Below are positions 1 through 5,946 of a DNA stretch of 6,781 bases, one piece after another. Numbering within the stretch: the first letter of the stretch is position 1; every line of letters starts with the position of its first letter. The stretch comes from Dethiosulfovibrio sp. (lineage in GTDB: Bacteria > Synergistota > Synergistia > Synergistales > Dethiosulfovibrionaceae), in assembly GCA_028709985.1 (NCBI GenBank), contig JAQUTB010000092.1, positions 1 through 6,781 of the forward strand, read 5' to 3'. The notes below the pieces were generated by a model. That model did not search any database. It worked only from the letters and a program-made list of their open reading frames with translations, and was not told where the DNA came from. The translations under genes and the position numbers were made by a program.

Positions 1-97
1 CCGCAAAATCGACTGCAGGTGCTGAATCTGCCAAAGAACAACCAGCCTGTAAATCGGGAAGCAAAACAAGCTTGGAAGGATTAAGTATCTTTGCTGA
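1..97 (-). pseudogene. nadA: Quinolinate synthase NadA, internal fragment, broken at base 97 and cut by the window edge
   Basis: NadA makes quinolinate from iminoaspartate and dihydroxyacetone phosphate in NAD biosynthesis, using a [4Fe-4S] cluster. Reading the minus strand from base 97 down to base 2 gives an uninterrupted stretch containing [25 protein letters not shown] and VDFA. This matches the conserved segment of the family around the first cluster cysteine (Cys113 in E. coli NadA); here that Cys is encoded at bases 38-40. Immediately upstream in the protein (above base 100) the match ends and the frame soon meets a stop (TGA read from bases 115-113). The N-terminal third, including any start codon, is therefore missing. 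The other side continues past base 1, so the rest of the gene may lie outside. GC is about 45% over these 97 bases, lower than everything to the right. Identity rests on about 32 residues, but the motif is highly characteristic. Confidence 0.8.
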
Positions 98-325
98 GGA
101 TACAGGCCGGGATTGTCAAAAATGGGGCTTAGGACCGCCGCCTCGCTGGTGGGATCGCTTTTAGTCAAGAGCTACGACCGATCCATGAGGGTGAACGACG
201 CCCTCATGCTCCGGGGGTTTGACGGAACCTTCCCCACGGTCCACGAGCCCCTTCCCATGAGGATGCCGGACATAGCCCGGTTTGGAAGCCTGGTGGCGAT
301 ATTCGGGGGGTGTCTTATCCTTTGA
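98..325 (+). pseudogene. cbiQ: CbiQ/EcfT-type transmembrane component of a cobalt/nickel ECF transporter, C-terminal fragment
   Basis: CbiQ/EcfT is the membrane coupling protein that links the ATPases of an ECF transporter to its substrate-binding membrane subunit. The frame starting at base 98 reads [13 protein letters not shown], then GSLLVKSYDRS, then ALMLRGFDG, the usual cytoplasmic coupling-helix region. A last hydrophobic helix (about bases 263-322) precedes the TGA at 323-325. The family has roughly 220-270 residues; only about 75 remain. An in-frame TGA (95-97) stands just before the conserved part, and no upstream frame resembles the missing membrane helices; bases 1-97 belong to nadA on the other strand. 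The LRG near bases 209-217 corresponds to the second x-R-G coupling motif of EcfT; the GYRP glycine at 98-100 appears to be the last residue of the first one. A TTG at 113 could be read as a start but would give a non-functional stub. I regard this as a gene remnant. Confidence 0.82.
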
Positions 326-972
326 GCCTCATCGAAATGACGGAGATTTGCTTCTCCTACAGGCCGGGAATCCCGGTGCTGGAGGGGCTATCCCTGGCTA
401 TTGAACAGGGGCAGAGACTGGCCCTCAGGGGACACAACGGATCCGGGAAAACCACTCTCTTCAGGATCATGATGGGCCTTCTCTTACCCCAGAGTGGGAC
501 CATCTTCTTTATGGGCCGACCGGTCCAGGACGAAGAAGGCTGGAGAAAGCTGCGCAGCTGTATAGGCATGGTGTTTCAGGATCCCGACGACCAGCTTTTT
601 TGCCCGACCCTCCTGGACGACGTGGCCTTCGGCCCTCTAAACTCGGGGTTGGACAAAAATAGCGCAAAGGAACTGTCCATGGAGGTGCTTCGCTCCCTGG
701 GAATCGAGGACCTGGCCGACTGTCCCCCCTATACCCTCTCGGGAGGGCAGAAGAAACTGGGGTCCCTCGCCACGGTGCTCTCAATGAGGCCTGCCTTCTT
801 GCTGCTTGATGAGCCCTCCGCTGGGCTGGATCAGGACGCAACGGACAGGCTAATAGGGGCCCTCAGGAACTTCCCAGGGGGATACCTGGTGTCGTCCCAC
901 GACGGAGACTTCATAGAAAAAGTGACCGAAGAAAGCCTACACATGAACCACAGACACCTGATACCAGGTTAA
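322..972 (+). CDS. cbiO: Cobalt/nickel-type ECF transporter ATPase (CbiO family)
   Basis: Cytoplasmic ATP-hydrolysing subunit of an ECF/cobalt-type importer; its partner CbiQ would be the gene truncated just upstream. With a start at TTG 322 the protein has 216 residues: A-loop Tyr in FSY (about residue 13), Walker A GHNGSGKTT (37-45), Q-loop Q86 in VFQDPDDQLF (a CbiO/EcfA hallmark), signature LSGGQKK (139-145), Walker B LLLDEPSAGLD (160-170) and H-loop His193. All catalytic residues are present. It is shorter than many CbiO proteins (about 270 residues) because it ends right after the nucleotide-binding domain. I prefer TTG 322 because it overlaps the cbiQ stop (TTGA) and lies 10 bases after GGGGGT (306-311). 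GTG 310 (220 residues) is the longer alternative, and ATG 337 lacks a ribosome site. No promoter is visible directly upstream, so expression probably depended on the lost front of the operon. The substrate metal cannot be read from the ATPase. Confidence 0.9.
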   Translation: MSLIEMTEICFSYRPGIPVLEGLSLAIEQGQRLALRGHNGSGKTTLFRIMMGLLLPQSGTIFFMGRPVQDEEGWRKLRSCIGMVFQDPDDQLFCPTLLDDVAFGPLNSGLDKNSAKELSMEVLRSLGIEDLADCPPYTLSGGQKKLGSLATVLSMRPAFLLLDEPSAGLDQDATDRLIGALRNFPGGYLVSSHDGDFIEKVTEESLHMNHRHLIPG

Positions 973-978
973 ACCATT

Positions 979-1024
979 AGCCAGCGGAGGCCGAACTATC
1001 GGCTCTCCGCTGGCTATATTTCTT
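979..1024 (+). terminator. Intrinsic terminator after cbiO
   Basis: Seven bases after the cbiO stop, AGCCAGCGGAG (979-989) pairs perfectly over 11 bp with CTCCGCTGGCT (1005-1015). The stem is extended by GCCG (990-993) with CGGC (1000-1003), leaving T1004 bulged and AACTAT as the loop. A T-rich tail (TATATTTCTT, up to 1024) follows. This ends the cob/ECF unit and separates it from the chemoreceptor gene. The tail runs into the -35 box of the next promoter. Confidence 0.9.
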
Positions 1025-1052
1025 GAGATATGCCATTCCTTTGGGATATAAT
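1023..1052 (+). promoter_or_regulatory. Sigma70-type promoter of the chemoreceptor gene
   Basis: TTGAGA (1023-1028), one mismatch from TTGACA, is separated by 18 bp from a perfect TATAAT (1047-1052). Transcription would begin near 1059, about 44 bases before the ATG at 1103. The -35 box lies directly in the tail of the preceding terminator. I saw no flagellar sigma28 promoter (TAAA with GCCGATAA) in this gap, so the receptor appears to be under the housekeeping factor. Confidence 0.65.
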
Positions 1053-1102
1053 CGAAAAGCAGAGAAATGTTACAGGTCTCGCATATTCGGGAGGTGAATG
1101 GG

Positions 1103-3136
1103 ATGACTATACGCCACAGGTTTGGCCTACTGCTGGTCATACTGGTGCTGACCCTTGTCGGAATGGGTGGAACGACTTTTCTAAAGGGCGACAAAATCCT
1201 CAAGGACCAGGTCTCAGCAACGGGAATAGAGACGGTCAGAGGCTCCTCCGAGATCGTCAAGGAGCACTTCGACATGCTGGCGGGGATAATCGACAACAAC
1301 GCCATGGCAATAGCTCAGGCATGGAGGGAGGGAAAAAGGAGCTTCACCGACATGCAGGACATCATGGTCGAGTCCCTGGGAAGAAACGAGAAAAGAGGCT
1401 TTCAGGACCTCTACTTCGGCTTCGAGAGCAACGGAGACTTCGCCACAAGCCACAGGTTGGTCCCTCCCGATGGCTTCGACGCCAGAAAGAGAAGCTGGTA
1501 CGTCTTAGCCAAAAAGCTAGGCAAGGGCAAGATCGGGGTAACCGAGCCCTATATAGACGTCACCACAAAACAGCCGGTCATATCCCTGAGCACCCTTATC
1601 CACGATGACCAGGGCAACCTAATAGGCGCGGTCGGTGCCGACGTAGGTATAGACCACCTGGTGGAGTTCACAAAAAAACTCACCATCCTAGGACAGGGGA
1701 AGGGGCTCCTCCTCAGCGGAGAGGGCATGGTCATATCCGGTCCAATCGAGGCGGCCGTCATGGTCGCCAAGCTCAACGAAAAGCCAGAAAAAGACCTTTC
1801 TGAGCTCGGCAAGCGGATGATCTCCGGCGAGACAGGAACCCTCGACGTAGATATCAGAGGGGCTCATACGGCGTTTTACACCTCAACTCCGTGGGGAATC
1901 TCCCTGGCGATACTATATCCCAACAGCGCCGTGGCGTCGCTTATACAATCCATGACCCTTCCCCTGTTGATAATATCCCTTATAGCTCTGGTGACCACCT
2001 TCATCACGGTTTTCCTGACCTATCGGGGCATATCCTGCCCGCTTCGAAAGATTTCGGCCATAGCGTCGTCCATAAAGGATCGAGACCTGACCGTGGACCC
2101 AAGGTCCATAGGTTACAGGGCAAAAGACGAGCTGGGGCACATGATCCTGGCCATCGCCGACATGGTTGACGGATTCCGCTCCACAATAGAACACGTGGCA
2201 GGGGAGTCCACCCACATAAGCACCAGCTCGTCAGGGCTCGCGGCCCTCAGCGAGCAGACCAGCGCCTCCATGGACGAGGTGAAACAGGCGGTCCAGGAGA
2301 TGGTGGCACTGGCTGAGACCAACGCCGCGTCGTTGGAGGAGACCAACGCAGGAGTCGAGGAGGTTTCGTCCAGCGCCCACATGGCGGCCGAGTCGGCAAC
2401 CCAGGGGACCGAGGCCACAGCCGTAGCCACCAACACCGCGGAAGGGGCGGTGAAACTGGTATCGGTGGTAATAGACGGAGTCGAATCGGTGGGCAAGAAG
2501 TCCGAGGAGACAGTCAAAAAGATGAACAGCCTTGCCGAGTCGGTCCAGAAGATAACCGGCTTCATCGACACCATAAACTCCATCGCCGATCAGACCAACC
2601 TGCTGGCCCTGAACGCAGCCATAGAGGCCGCAAGGGCCGGGGAGGCAGGAAGAGGCTTCGCTGTCGTGGCGGAGGAGGTTAGGAAGCTAGCGGAGGAATC
2701 GGGGCATGCGGCGGGGAAAATCGACGTGCTCATAGGCGACCTACAGAGACAGGCCAAGGACTCCATCGCCATAACGAAGGAAAACGAGGAAACTATGAAA
2801 AAGACGGTCGATAAGGCGTCCGAGGCCAGAGTAGGCCTCGAACGGACATTGGAGAGCATAAAGACCGTCAACGGAGCGATGCAGAACATCGCCGCCACAT
2901 CCCAGGAACAGGCGGCGTCGTCCAACGAGATGGCCAGAGCCGTAGACCTAGCGTCCAAGTCCACCGTGGAGATGGCGGAGAAGGTCGGCTCCATAAGGGG
3001 ATCGTCCCAGGAGACAGCCAAGGCCTCCGAGAACGTGGCAAAAGAGGCGGAGAAGCTGGCGAAACTGGCCCAGTCCATAGAGACGGAGCTCAAGAAATTT
3101 CGTACGAAGGAAGCGGGATTGGCGGTAAAGAACTAA
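1103..3136 (+). CDS. Methyl-accepting chemotaxis protein with a periplasmic dCache_1 amino-acid-sensing domain
   Basis: Inner-membrane chemoreceptor of 677 residues that senses a periplasmic ligand and controls the CheA/CheW kinase. Order of parts: TM1 (about 7-28), periplasmic dCache domain (about 30-283), TM2 (about 284-306), HAMP (about 307-361, conserved P313 and DELG at 342-345), and a cytoplasmic coiled-coil with the hairpin tip [20 protein letters not shown] (494-513) and [18 protein letters not shown] after it. Cache residues R130, W132, Y133, Y150, D152 and D180 fit the amino-acid-binding pattern known from PctA-like receptors. Two segments match the methylation-site consensus (408-417 with E412/E413; 598-607 with E602/Q603). 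There is no C-terminal NWETF-type CheR/CheB tether. The start at ATG 1103 is chosen because GGGAGG (1089-1094) lies 8 bases ahead and the basic N-terminus then leads straight into TM1; ATG 1067 in the same frame has no ribosome site. It is a single-gene unit with its own promoter and terminator. Confidence 0.95.
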   Translation: MTIRHRFGLLLVILVLTLVGMGGTTFLKGDKILKDQVSATGIETVRGSSEIVKEHFDMLAGIIDNNAMAIAQAWREGKRSFTDMQDIMVESLGRNEKRGFQDLYFGFESNGDFATSHRLVPPDGFDARKRSWYVLAKKLGKGKIGVTEPYIDVTTKQPVISLSTLIHDDQGNLIGAVGADVGIDHLVEFTKKLTILGQGKGLLLSGEGMVISGPIEAAVMVAKLNEKPEKDLSELGKRMISGETGTLDVDIRGAHTAFYTSTPWGISLAILYPNSAVASLIQSMTLPLLIISLIALVTTFITVFLTYRGISCPLRKISAIASSIKDRDLTVDPRSIGYRAKDELGHMILAIADMVDGFRSTIEHVAGESTHISTSSSGLAALSEQTSASMDEVKQAVQEMVALAETNAASLEETNAGVEEVSSSAHMAAESATQGTEATAVATNTAEGAVKLVSVVIDGVESVGKKSEETVKKMNSLAESVQKITGFIDTINSIADQTNLLALNAAIEAARAGEAGRGFAVVAEEVRKLAEESGHAAGKIDVLIGDLQRQAKDSIAITKENEETMKKTVDKASEARVGLERTLESIKTVNGAMQNIAATSQEQAASSNEMARAVDLASKSTVEMAEKVGSIRGSSQETAKASENVAKEAEKLAKLAQSIETELKKFRTKEAGLAVKN

Positions 3137-3137
3137 A

Positions 3138-3388
3138 AGGAATCTCTAAAAACACCGCTCCTCGGAGAGATCGTTCCGACGTAGCCCATTTGAGCCCTTA
3201 TACTCGACCTGCCGTCGTGTAGTAAGAATGGGGCGACAGGACGTTGCCCCAAGCCGAGGGGGCACAGGACGTGCCCTCCGAGGCGGTTCTTACGGAACAG
3301 GCAGGTCGAGTATATGGTTGGGCGAAACAGGGCGCAGGCGGGACGGTCTCTCCGAGGGGACCCAAATATGAGTTTTTAGAGGTATCCT
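3138..3388. repeat. About 250-nt long-range inverted repeat with four nested stems (MITE-like element or structured RNA)
   Basis: Starting two bases after the mcp stop, nested arms pair in perfect order. Outer stem: 3138-3153 with 3372-3388, containing the terminal inverted repeat CTCTAAAAAC/GTTTTTAGAG, one bulge. Second stem: 3158-3177 with 3340-3359, 20 bp uninterrupted with a few G.U pairs. Third stem: 3199-3213 with 3300-3314, a perfect 15 bp. Fourth stem: 3222-3228 with 3287-3293, a perfect 7 bp. The fourth stem closes on two hairpins, described separately. Several G.U pairs in the second stem are compatible with an RNA structure as well as a DNA palindrome. TAAA occurs just outside each end (3134-3137 and 3388-3391), a possible but weak target duplication. 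No transposase or convincing reading frame is inside. The pairing is seen directly; the identity as a mobile element or RNA is inference. Confidence 0.75.
3230..3284 (+). ncRNA. Twin hairpins with identical AGGAC loops in the mcp 3' untranslated region
   Basis: Hairpin one (3230-3250): GGGGCGAC pairs with GTTGCCCC (8 bp, one G.U) around the loop AGGAC (3238-3242). Hairpin two (3253-3284): the stem 3258-3265 with 3271-3278, plus GCC/GGC at the base and a small internal loop, carries the same loop AGGAC (3266-3270). In both the top reads ACAGGACGT. GGA in a hairpin loop with ACA before it and GT after it resembles the known CsrA/RsmA binding consensus, so these could be CsrA sites. That is an inference from motif only. 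They lie at the tip of the long inverted repeat and upstream of the mcp terminator, so read-through from mcp would transcribe them. I saw no dedicated promoter in front of them. Confidence 0.45.
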
Positions 3389-3392
3389 AAAG

Positions 3393-3440
3393 AAATAGGA
3401 GAGGGTCGGAGCCTAAGGGTTCCGGCCCTTTCCTATTTTC
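3393..3440 (+). terminator. Intrinsic terminator of the chemoreceptor transcript
   Basis: A 21-bp stem (3393-3413 with 3418-3438, three G.U pairs) closed by the tetraloop TAAG (3414-3417) ends in TTTT (3436-3439). The A-rich 5' arm (AAAGAAATA) means it could also terminate weakly in the opposite direction. It lies 5 bases beyond the outer arm of the inverted repeat and is an independent structure. Confidence 0.85.
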
Positions 3441-3444
3441 GACC

Positions 3445-3473
3445 TTGACAAAAATGTTATATGGTAGTAACTT
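3445..3473 (+). promoter_or_regulatory. Sigma70-type promoter of the TetR-ABC transporter operon
   Basis: A perfect -35 box TTGACA (3445-3450) is followed after 17 bp by TAACTT (3468-3473), a weaker -10 box matching TATAAT in three of six positions. Transcription would start near 3480, about 27 bases before the preferred ATG of the regulator. A more TATAAT-like TTATAT (3457-3462) is too close to the -35 box to be used with it. Confidence 0.6.
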
Positions 3474-3490
3474 ACCAAACGATAAGTAAG
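3463..3490. promoter_or_regulatory. Possible TetR-family operator overlapping the -10 box and start site
   Basis: Two imperfect inverted repeats overlap here: GGTA (3463-3466) with TACC (3473-3476), and CTTAC (3471-3475) with GTAAG (3486-3490) across a 10-base spacer. Either would place a bound repressor dimer on the -10 box or start site, the usual arrangement for autorepression by a TetR regulator encoded directly downstream. Half-sites are short and the region is AT-rich, so chance symmetry is possible. Confidence 0.35.
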
Positions 3491-3506
3491 CATGAGGGGG
3501 ATAACT

Positions 3507-4118
3507 ATGAGGGATAAAAGAGCGATAAGAGATCCAGAGGGGACGAAAAAAGCCATCCTGGACGGGGCGGAGTCGGTCTTTGCGGAAAGGGGATTCGCAG
3601 GGGCCTCGATAAGGGAGATAGCCAGAAGAAGCGGGGCCTCCGGGCCTTTAGTGCTGTTTCACTTCCACTCCAAGGATGAGCTATACAGGGCGGTAAAGGA
3701 GAGGATCGTGACTAGCTGGAGCGAGGGCAAAGGCGGCGCTATGCCACCGGAGGGCACGGCGGAGAACTTCATAGAGGACATGATAAAGACCTCCTTCGGC
3801 TTCTACAGGGACAACCCCAACATGGTCCGCATGGCAAACTGGGGCAGGCTGGAGGGCGACGACGCCCCTTGGTCGGGAGAGGAGGACATCCATAAATGGT
3901 ATGAAAAATCCATAAAAGAAGCCCAGGCCAGAGGGGAGATCCGAGACGACATCTCCCCTCTGAGCGTCACTGTGATGATATGCGGCGCCGTCCACGTCTG
4001 GTGGGAGTATCACGGACACATAGAGGAACACGTAAAGCACGGAAGTTACGATATGGTCTCCGACGAAAAGTACCTCAAGGACCTGACCTCGATGGTCCTC
4101 CGGGGGCTCAAGCCATAG
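3507..4118 (+). CDS. TetR/AcrR-family transcriptional regulator
   Basis: Cytoplasmic DNA-binding repressor of 203 residues, the usual size for the family. The N-terminal domain runs from GTKKAILDGAESVFAERGF (12-30) into the helix-turn-helix ASIREIARRSGASGPLVLFHF (33-53), followed by HSKDELY (54-60), the typical TetR end of helix 4. The C-terminal ligand-binding part (about 70-203) is helical with a cluster of aromatic residues (HVWWEYHGH, 163-171); its ligand cannot be told. ATG 3507 is preferred because AGGGGG (3495-3500) stands 6 bases ahead; ATG 3492 in the same frame would add five residues and place that ribosome site inside the gene. It is 28 bp upstream of the ABC transporter pair on the same strand, so it very probably controls that pair and itself, being released when a transported compound or related signal binds. 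Confidence 0.92.
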   Translation: MRDKRAIRDPEGTKKAILDGAESVFAERGFAGASIREIARRSGASGPLVLFHFHSKDELYRAVKERIVTSWSEGKGGAMPPEGTAENFIEDMIKTSFGFYRDNPNMVRMANWGRLEGDDAPWSGEEDIHKWYEKSIKEAQARGEIRDDISPLSVTVMICGAVHVWWEYHGHIEEHVKHGSYDMVSDEKYLKDLTSMVLRGLKP

Positions 4119-4146
4119 GGAGACCGGGATTAAGGAGGTTATTCGT

Positions 4147-5946
4147 TTGAGAAAAAGAGGATTCAGCCGACTGCTCCAGATAGCCGGCGAGAAAAAGGGG
4201 CTCCTGGTGCTATCCGGCGGGCTGTCGGCGGTCAGCGCGGTGTTCGCCCTGGTTCCATACCTGTCGGCCTACCACATTCTGGCCCAGCTCATGAACCACT
4301 GGGGGGACCTATCGAAGGTCGATAGCTACACCATGAAGTTCTGGGGTATATGGGCTTTCCTGGGGATAGCGGCGTCTATGGTCTTTCTCTACGTCAGCGC
4401 CATGGCGTCCCACGTGGCGGCCTTCAGGATACTCTACGGTCTGAGGGTGGCGTTAGCGGACCATCTGGGAAAACTGCACCTTGGATACCTATCCAGGACC
4501 TCCACCGGAGCCATAAAGAAGACCTTGGAGCAGAACGTGGAGAAGATAGAGAACTTCGTGGCCCACAAAATACCGGACCTGGTCAACGTAGTCGCTACAG
4601 TCGTTATAACCGCCGTCGCCATGTTCTCCCTCAACCCCTGGATAACCTCCGCCTGTATCCTGGCGGTGCTCCTGGGCTTTGGGGCCCAGGCCTCCATGAT
4701 GACAGGAGACAGAGGCAAGAGGATGATGAAGGCTTATTACGACTCCCTGGAGCGGATCAACGCCTCGGCCATACAGTACGTCAGGGGTATGCCTGCGGTG
4801 AAGGTGTTCGGAAGGACGGTCCACTCGTTCAGGCAGTTTTATCGGGACATGGTGGACTACAGCCAGATGGTCACCAAGTTCACCGACCAGTTTCAAAACG
4901 GATTTATACTGTTCAGGACGATTCTGACGTCCTTCGTGGCCTTCGTCCTCCCCGTCGGGGTGTATCTGCTGAGCCGCAGGCCCGGGGACCTGTCCCTTGG
5001 CCTCACGGTGCTTTTTTTCGTCATAATGGCCCCGGCCATGGCGGCCCCCCTCTACAAGATAATGTACATATCCTCCACCCTCAGGGACATCTCCGAGGGC
5101 GTGGACCGAATAGACGCCATACTGGCCGAGCCGGAGGTATCGGAGCCGAGCAATCCCAAGATTCCCTCCAGCTACGATGTGTCCTTCGACAACGTCTCCT
5201 TTTCCTACGGAACTCACGGCGAGTCCACCAGGATAGAGGCCCTGGGTGACCTGACCTTCACCGCAAGGCAGGGAGAGGTGACCGCCCTGGTCGGCCCATC
5301 GGGATCGGGCAAATCCACCGCAGCAAACCTCATACCTAGGTTCTGGGACGTGGACAAGGGATCCATCTCCATAGGAGGGGTAGACATAAGGGACATGGGG
5401 ACGGAAAAGCTCATGGAGACCGTGTCCTTCGTGTTTCAGGACACCTTTTTGTTCTTCGACTCCATATACAACAACATCCTCCTGGGCAATCCCAACGCCA
5501 CAAGGGATCAGGTTATCGCGGCGGCCAAGGCGGCCCAGTGCCACGATTTTATAGAGAGACTACCGAAGGGATACGACACCCTCATAGGCGAGGGAGGGGT
5601 CTACCTCTCCGGCGGAGAGGAGCAGAGGGTCACAGTAGCAAGGGCAATACTCAAAAACTCTCCCATTCTGGTCCTGGACGAGGCCACCGCCTTCGCCGAC
5701 CCGGAGAACGAGCACAAAATGCAGCTGGCCCTTAAAGAGCTGATAAAGGACAAGACGGTCATAATCATAGCCCACAGGCTGTCAACCATAAGGGAGGCCA
5801 ACCATATAGTGGTCCTCAAAGAGGGACGGCTGTCCGAGGAGGGAACCCACGGCGACCTTGTGGCTAACGGCGATCTATACCACAGGATGTGGACCGCCCA
5901 CACCAGCGCCAGGGAATGGGGACTTGGAAGGAAGAAGGCAGTATGA
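4147..5946 (+). CDS. Half-size ABC transporter: fused permease and ATPase, first of a heterodimer pair
   Basis: Inner-membrane protein of 599 residues with an ABC type-1 membrane domain (about 15-325, six predicted helices) fused to a nucleotide-binding domain (about 343-580). Visible motifs: A-loop Tyr354 in FSYG, Walker A GPSGSGKST (383-391), Q-loop Q431, signature LSGGE (487-491), Walker B ILVLDEATA with D511 and E512, D-loop region AFADPENE (515-522) and H-loop His543. The signature has Glu where most have Gln, and the style LSGGEEQR plus DEATAFADPENE recalls the YbtP/YbtQ and IrtA/IrtB group (siderophore transport) and related TetR-linked pairs. Import versus export and the substrate cannot be decided. 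The TTG start is well supported: a full AGGAGG (4133-4138) lies 8 bases ahead. Its 3' end overlaps the next half-transporter by 4 bp, implying coupled translation and a heterodimer. Confidence 0.93.
   Translation: MRKRGFSRLLQIAGEKKGLLVLSGGLSAVSAVFALVPYLSAYHILAQLMNHWGDLSKVDSYTMKFWGIWAFLGIAASMVFLYVSAMASHVAAFRILYGLRVALADHLGKLHLGYLSRTSTGAIKKTLEQNVEKIENFVAHKIPDLVNVVATVVITAVAMFSLNPWITSACILAVLLGFGAQASMMTGDRGKRMMKAYYDSLERINASAIQYVRGMPAVKVFGRTVHSFRQFYRDMVDYSQMVTKFTDQFQNGFILFRTILTSFVAFVLPVGVYLLSRRPGDLSLGLTVLFFVIMAPAMAAPLYKIMYISSTLRDISEGVDRIDAILAEPEVSEPSNPKIPSSYDVSFDNVSFSYGTHGESTRIEALGDLTFTARQGEVTALVGPSGSGKSTAANLIPRFWDVDKGSISIGGVDIRDMGTEKLMETVSFVFQDTFLFFDSIYNNILLGNPNATRDQVIAAAKAAQCHDFIERLPKGYDTLIGEGGVYLSGGEEQRVTVARAILKNSPILVLDEATAFADPENEHKMQLALKELIKDKTVIIIAHRLSTIREANHIVVLKEGRLSEEGTHGDLVANGDLYHRMWTAHTSAREWGLGRKKAV

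Noticed and set aside
3..164. Plus-strand open frame crossing the nadA/cbiQ junction
   Set aside because: No start-like context or recognisable protein; the left part is the complement of nadA and the right part is out of frame with cbiQ.
113..325. A genuine small protein starting at TTG 113
   Set aside because: The CbiQ family match starts upstream of that TTG, at base 98, so the frame is a truncated remnant rather than a complete small gene.
1030..1608. 192-codon plus-strand frame at the beginning of mcp
   Set aside because: It overlaps the Cache-coding region in another frame, has a low-complexity Arg/Gly-rich translation and no ribosome site; mcp in this region has a clear family match.
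2113..3093. Two long minus-strand frames opposite the mcp signalling domain
   Set aside because: Ser/Ala-rich translations are the expected mirror of a GC-biased coiled-coil gene; no ribosome sites or family features.
3228..3371. 47-codon frame inside the inverted repeat (starts MGRQDVAPSRGG)
   Set aside because: It has no Shine-Dalgarno sequence, its start lies in a stem, and its Gly/Arg-rich content follows from the GC-rich hairpins; kept only as a possibility if ribosome profiling showed otherwise.
3138..3388. Retron, CRISPR array or ECF riboswitch as explanation for the structured gap
   Set aside because: No reverse transcriptase nearby, no regularly spaced direct repeats, and the position after a gene and before an independent terminator does not fit a leader riboswitch.
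4489..5544. 351-codon minus-strand frame opposite the first ABC half-transporter
   Set aside because: Gly/His/Val-rich translation without domains; it is opposite a fully convincing ABC gene and results from codon bias.
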